NCBI GenBank assembly: GCA_004356385.1
Contig: SMXL01000070.1
Location: forward strand, 1 to 7,084
DNA length: 7,084 nucleotides
Reading direction: 5' to 3'
DNA from: Bacteroidota bacterium
GTDB taxonomy: Bacteria > Bacteroidota > Rhodothermia > Rhodothermales > UBA10348
The notes beneath the pieces were generated by a model. It ran no database searches. It was not told the origin of the DNA and worked only from the letters and a program-made list of their open reading frames with translations. Shown here piece after piece: positions 5,822 through 7,084 of this stretch (positions are counted from its first letter, which is position 1; the number at the start of each line of letters is the position of its first letter). Made by a program: the position numbers and the translations under genes.

Positions 5822-6916
5822 TCACCATCGATGGTCGGTCGCTAGAGATAGTCTATTAACATACTCCCTAAATCCATTCAGGCCCTTAGTAATCTGCTTC
5901 CTTGCAAATATTCGGAAGAGCGGCGTTAGCAAGCTGGCTGGAAAGGGCTTTTTATGATAGTGAAACTCGCGTCTGATTCGAGTTCCCGATCCTTCGGCTT
6001 CTAAAACCGTGAACAGAGCCAAATCTTTTACGATCGGTGGATTAATCAATCGTTCCCCATATACCAGCTTGTTCGGACCGTAGTCTGCTGAAATCGTCTC
6101 AAAATCCAGTAGATCGCCACGTATTACGCATTGGTGACGTGTCCCTGTTCGATTCACACGATCCGATTCATAGTTCATTTGGTCCACCCCGTTCGTCCAA
6201 TCCAGTCGCACTTCCAGATTGCTGATGAGTTCATACGATTCGGAAACAGATCGATCGACAAATACATCTATTGCAATCGGATTCGGCATGCGTTCGAAGT
6301 CCTCGACGTGCTCGGGTACAGGAACACGGTCGTGCAAATCGGTCATTACCGCGAACCGATATTGAATCTCTCCTATTTCGTCGTACGAATCAGAACCTTT
6401 TTGAAACGCGACCCAGGAAGGCAGGGTCGTTTCGGCGTTGGACGGATCCTGATCTGCCATTTGCTCAGTGACTAGCAAATATTCGTTGTCAGGCACCGAA
6501 TTCTTAAGCAATCGGTGTACGAAAATCATGTCGGGACCATAGGGTTTCAGAAACTCCTTTACCTGAATAAACTCTATTGGCCCAGAGTGGGCGACGATTT
6601 TCAACGAAAGCGATTGAGAAGATGAACACGCTCCGCAATGACAGATTCTTCTCGATTCATAGAGCTTCAGCTGCGTGTGGAAACGAACAAACATTCGCTC
6701 GGCCAACTCCGTAACCCGAGCGACCGATGGCACGGCGTCTTTTAAATAGAAGAGGATCGCATCTCCCTCGATTTCTGCCACAGTCAGACCCAGATCGTCG
6801 GCGTCAATAATCGACTCCAACAATTCGGACACGATGTGACGTCCATGTTCAATCTCGATTTCGTTTACGAATCGAGTAAATCCGGAGATATCAGGAATCA
6901 GTAACAGTGAATGCAT
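5822..6916 (-). CDS. DUF2652 (class III cyclase-like) domain fused to an SRPBCC domain
   Basis: This 364-residue protein is predicted soluble, with no signal or membrane segment. Residues 1-190 match DUF2652, a relative of class III nucleotidyl cyclases. PDISGFT (D9) and EIEGDAILFY (D52) carry the two metal-binding aspartates. AHSGPIEF (109-116) and GPDMIFVHRLLKN (127-139) follow the cyclase core, with R135 at the place of the transition-state arginine. The position of the catalytic asparagine four residues earlier is I131, so cyclase activity is doubtful. A CHCGAC motif (C92, C94, C97) could bind metal. Residues about 213-355 resemble an SRPBCC/polyketide-cyclase-type ligand-binding fold (IAIDVFVDRSVSESYELISN, RLDWTNGVDQM, then a C-terminal helix). 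ATG at 6916 puts PDISGFT at the family's usual place close to the N-terminus. A transporter gene follows 33 bases downstream. The likely role is sensing or signalling, by inference only. Confidence 0.9.
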   Translation of the reverse strand: MHSLLLIPDISGFTRFVNEIEIEHGRHIVSELLESIIDADDLGLTVAEIEGDAILFYLKDAVPSVARVTELAERMFVRFHTQLKLYESRRICHCGACSSSQSLSLKIVAHSGPIEFIQVKEFLKPYGPDMIFVHRLLKNSVPDNEYLLVTEQMADQDPSNAETTLPSWVAFQKGSDSYDEIGEIQYRFAVMTDLHDRVPVPEHVEDFERMPNPIAIDVFVDRSVSESYELISNLEVRLDWTNGVDQMNYESDRVNRTGTRHQCVIRGDLLDFETISADYGPNKLVYGERLINPPIVKDLALFTVLEAEGSGTRIRREFHYHKKPFPASLLTPLFRIFARKQITKGLNGFREYVNRLSLATDHRW

Positions 6917-6975
6917 TCGGTTCTGGGGTTATTTATTGTGAGTTGCAAATAACCGTCAGGAATTACTGTCGCCTC

Positions 6976-7084
6976 TTACTTCAGGGGGCGCAGCCGTAAA
7001 TGATGAAAGTCAAAACTGAAATCCGTCGCGGGTGAGACTGCATGTATTCTAGCCTGATAGATGGATCCGTCGGCATTCAGGTCA
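6976..7084 (-). CDS. C-terminal end of an unidentified protein (runs off right edge)
   Basis: A minus-strand frame is open from the right edge to TAA at 6976-6978 and gives the last 35 residues of a protein. These include DLNADGSIYQARIHAV and FSFDFHHLRLRPLK. The alternating polar and hydrophobic pattern suggests beta strands at the end of a folded domain. It lies 59 bases upstream of the DUF2652 gene on the same strand, so it may be the first gene of that unit. The fragment is too short to name a family. The opposite strand has only a very short frame here (ATG ATG AAA..., ten codons). Confidence 0.5.
   Translation of the reverse strand, partial: DLNADGSIYQARIHAVSPATDFSFDFHHLRLRPLK

Noticed and set aside
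5824..5835. 12-base palindrome ACCATCGATGGT at the stop of the DUF2652 gene
   Set aside because: It is mostly coding sequence (the last codons), is short, and has no T-run; chance is a sufficient explanation.

Overview
The window is 7,084 bases of ordinary, densely coded bacterial chromosome of middling base composition. It holds eight complete protein genes and two probable partial genes at the edges. No RNA genes, insertion sequences, integrase or CRISPR array were seen. Most starts lack a recognisable Shine-Dalgarno sequence. The protein families (DUF2652 cyclase-like protein, gluconate-2-dehydrogenase subunit 3 plus GMC oxidoreductase, DUF1761) are common in the Bacteroidota/Rhodothermota/Balneolota neighbourhood, so a free-living aerobic member of that group is the best guess. 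This placement is an inference and was not tested by any search.

Layout, left to right. Bases 1-273 may carry a minus-strand membrane-protein gene running off the left edge (weak call). A perfect 28-base palindrome (345-372) sits in the spacer before a plus-strand DnaQ/ExoX-like 3'-5' exonuclease (491-1306). A DUF1761 membrane protein follows (1375-1797). A small single-pass membrane protein on the minus strand (1843-2139) and a small hairpin-type membrane protein on the plus strand (2414-2632) are divergent, separated by 274 bases with two short inverted repeats.

Next is a two-gene redox module on the plus strand: a Tat/lipoprotein-type gluconate 2-dehydrogenase subunit 3 (2705-3277) and a GMC-family FAD dehydrogenase (3308-5005) carrying a CxxCxxCxxxC motif. 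By analogy with bacterial FAD-dependent glucose/gluconate dehydrogenases, the small subunit would carry the signal-less flavoprotein out through Tat. The cytochrome subunit that usually completes such complexes is not in this window.

The right part is on the minus strand and reads leftwards: the C-terminal end of an unidentified gene (6976-7084), a protein that joins a DUF2652 class-III-cyclase-like domain to an SRPBCC-type domain (5822-6916), and a TauE/SafE (TSUP) membrane transporter (5009-5788). The last two are 33 bases apart and probably co-transcribed. This unit collides tail to tail with the GMC gene, with only 3 bases between the stop codons. The most interesting items are the DUF2652-SRPBCC fusion next to the transporter, the cysteine motif of the dehydrogenase, and the long palindrome.
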